Below, piece by piece: positions 5,178 to 5,755 of a stretch of DNA of 5,755 bases (positions are counted from its first letter, which is position 1; the number at the start of each line of letters is the position of its first letter). The translations under genes were made by a program, and so were the position numbers. Source of the DNA: Thioalkalivibrio sp. Its GTDB lineage: Bacteria; Pseudomonadota; Gammaproteobacteria; Ectothiorhodospirales; Ectothiorhodospiraceae. The notes beneath the pieces were generated by a model that ran no database searches, was not told the origin of the DNA, and saw only the letters and a program-made list of their open reading frames with translations. Where the stretch lies: the NCBI GenBank assembly GCA_003563455.1, contig PWRV01000272.1, positions 1 to 5,755 on the forward strand. Direction: 5' to 3'.

Positions 5178-5755
5178 GTGACCGACGTCTTTCCCCGCAT
5201 CGAGCGCCTGCCGCCCTACGTCTTCAACATCGTGAACCAGTTGAAGGCCGAGGCCCGGGCCCGCGGCGAGGACATCATCGACTTCGGCATGGGCAATCCG
5301 GACCAGCCCACGCCTGTGCACATCGTGGAGAAGCTGGTCGAGGTCGCGCAGCGCGGAGACACCCACCGCTACTCCGTGTCGAAGGGGATTCCGCGTCTGC
5401 GCCGGGCGGTCACGCGGTGGTACAAGGCGCGCTTCGACGTCGACCTGGATCCGGAGACCGAGGCGATCGTGACCATCGGTTCCAAGGAAGGGCTTGCCCA
5501 CCTGGCGCTGGCGATCCTCGGGCCGGGCGACGCGGTGCTGGTGCCGAATCCCGCGTATCCGATTCATCCCTACGGTTGCGTGATCGCCGGGGCCGACGTG
5601 CGCCACGTCCCGTTGACGCCCGACGTCGACTTCTTTGCCGAACTGCACCGCGCAATCCAGGATTCCTGGCCGCGGCCGAAGATGCTGATCCTGAACTTCC
5701 CGGCCAACCCGACCACGCAGTGCGTCGACCTGGACTTCTTCGAGCGGGTGGTGGA
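5178..5755 (+). CDS. alaC: Alanine transaminase AlaC (class I/II PLP aminotransferase), N-terminal half
   Basis: Cytoplasmic pyridoxal-phosphate enzyme that makes L-alanine from pyruvate and glutamate. The visible 192 residues are nearly half of the E. coli protein (412), and the right edge cuts the gene before the PLP-binding lysine. They match E. coli AlaC closely as I recall it: RIERLPPYVFNIVNQLKAEA (7-26), RGEDIIDFGMGNPDQPTP (29-46), THRYSVSKGIPRLRRAV (62-78), EAIVTIGSKEGLAHLALAIL (95-114, PLP phosphate-binding region), VLVPNPAYPIHPYGCVIAGA (120-139) and KMLILNFPANPTTQCV (168-183), with the fold-type I Asn of the NPT motif. The start is GTG 5178 with AGGAA at 7 nt. It is preceded by a strong sigma-70-like promoter. 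Other class I aminotransferases of related sequence (such as LL-diaminopimelate aminotransferase) are possible but fit less well. Confidence 0.92.
   Translation, partial: MTDVFPRIERLPPYVFNIVNQLKAEARARGEDIIDFGMGNPDQPTPVHIVEKLVEVAQRGDTHRYSVSKGIPRLRRAVTRWYKARFDVDLDPETEAIVTIGSKEGLAHLALAILGPGDAVLVPNPAYPIHPYGCVIAGADVRHVPLTPDVDFFAELHRAIQDSWPRPKMLILNFPANPTTQCVDLDFFERVV

Overview
The window is GC-rich gammaproteobacterial chromosome, densely packed with genes. Its core is the conserved surE-pcm-yqaA-nlpD-rpoS cluster. That synteny, the RpoS-type sigma factor and the E. coli-like AlaC all point to Gammaproteobacteria. The high GC and the Smr / Mth938-like neighbours would fit a Chromatiales/Ectothiorhodospiraceae-type organism, but that lineage is inference.

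Layout. Positions 1-461 (minus strand) carry most of an Smr-domain (MutS2 C-terminal-like) protein whose C-terminus runs off the left edge. A 127-bp divergent spacer with a small AT-rich promoter-like island leads to five plus-strand genes: surE (589-1347), pcm (1337-2002, GTG start), yqaA (1999-2583, GTG start), nlpD (2583-3368) and rpoS (3401-4432). The first four overlap by 1-11 bp and look translationally coupled. Only rpoS has a leader of its own (32 bp), in which a small hairpin may hide the Shine-Dalgarno. A convergent Mth938-like gene of unknown function (4441-4830, minus) ends 8 bp from rpoS. The 347-bp spacer 4831-5177 separates it from a divergent alanine transaminase gene, alaC (5178 to the right edge, partial).

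The genes of the cluster share a stress, stationary-phase and envelope theme. SurE is a nucleotide/polyphosphate phosphatase, Pcm repairs isoaspartyl damage in proteins, YqaA is a DedA/VTT-like membrane protein, NlpD is the lipoprotein activator of a cell-wall amidase, and RpoS is the general stress sigma factor.

The non-coding highlights are in the 4831-5177 spacer. One is a 98-bp imperfect palindrome made of CACGGAT units spaced exactly 10 bp apart, three on each arm; it resembles a dispersed mobile or REP-like repeat. The other is a near-consensus sigma-70 promoter for alaC whose -10 box sits inside a separate inverted repeat (ACGGGT-N9-ACCCGT). I found no prophage, CRISPR array, RNA gene, defence system or other plainly novel multi-gene system here.
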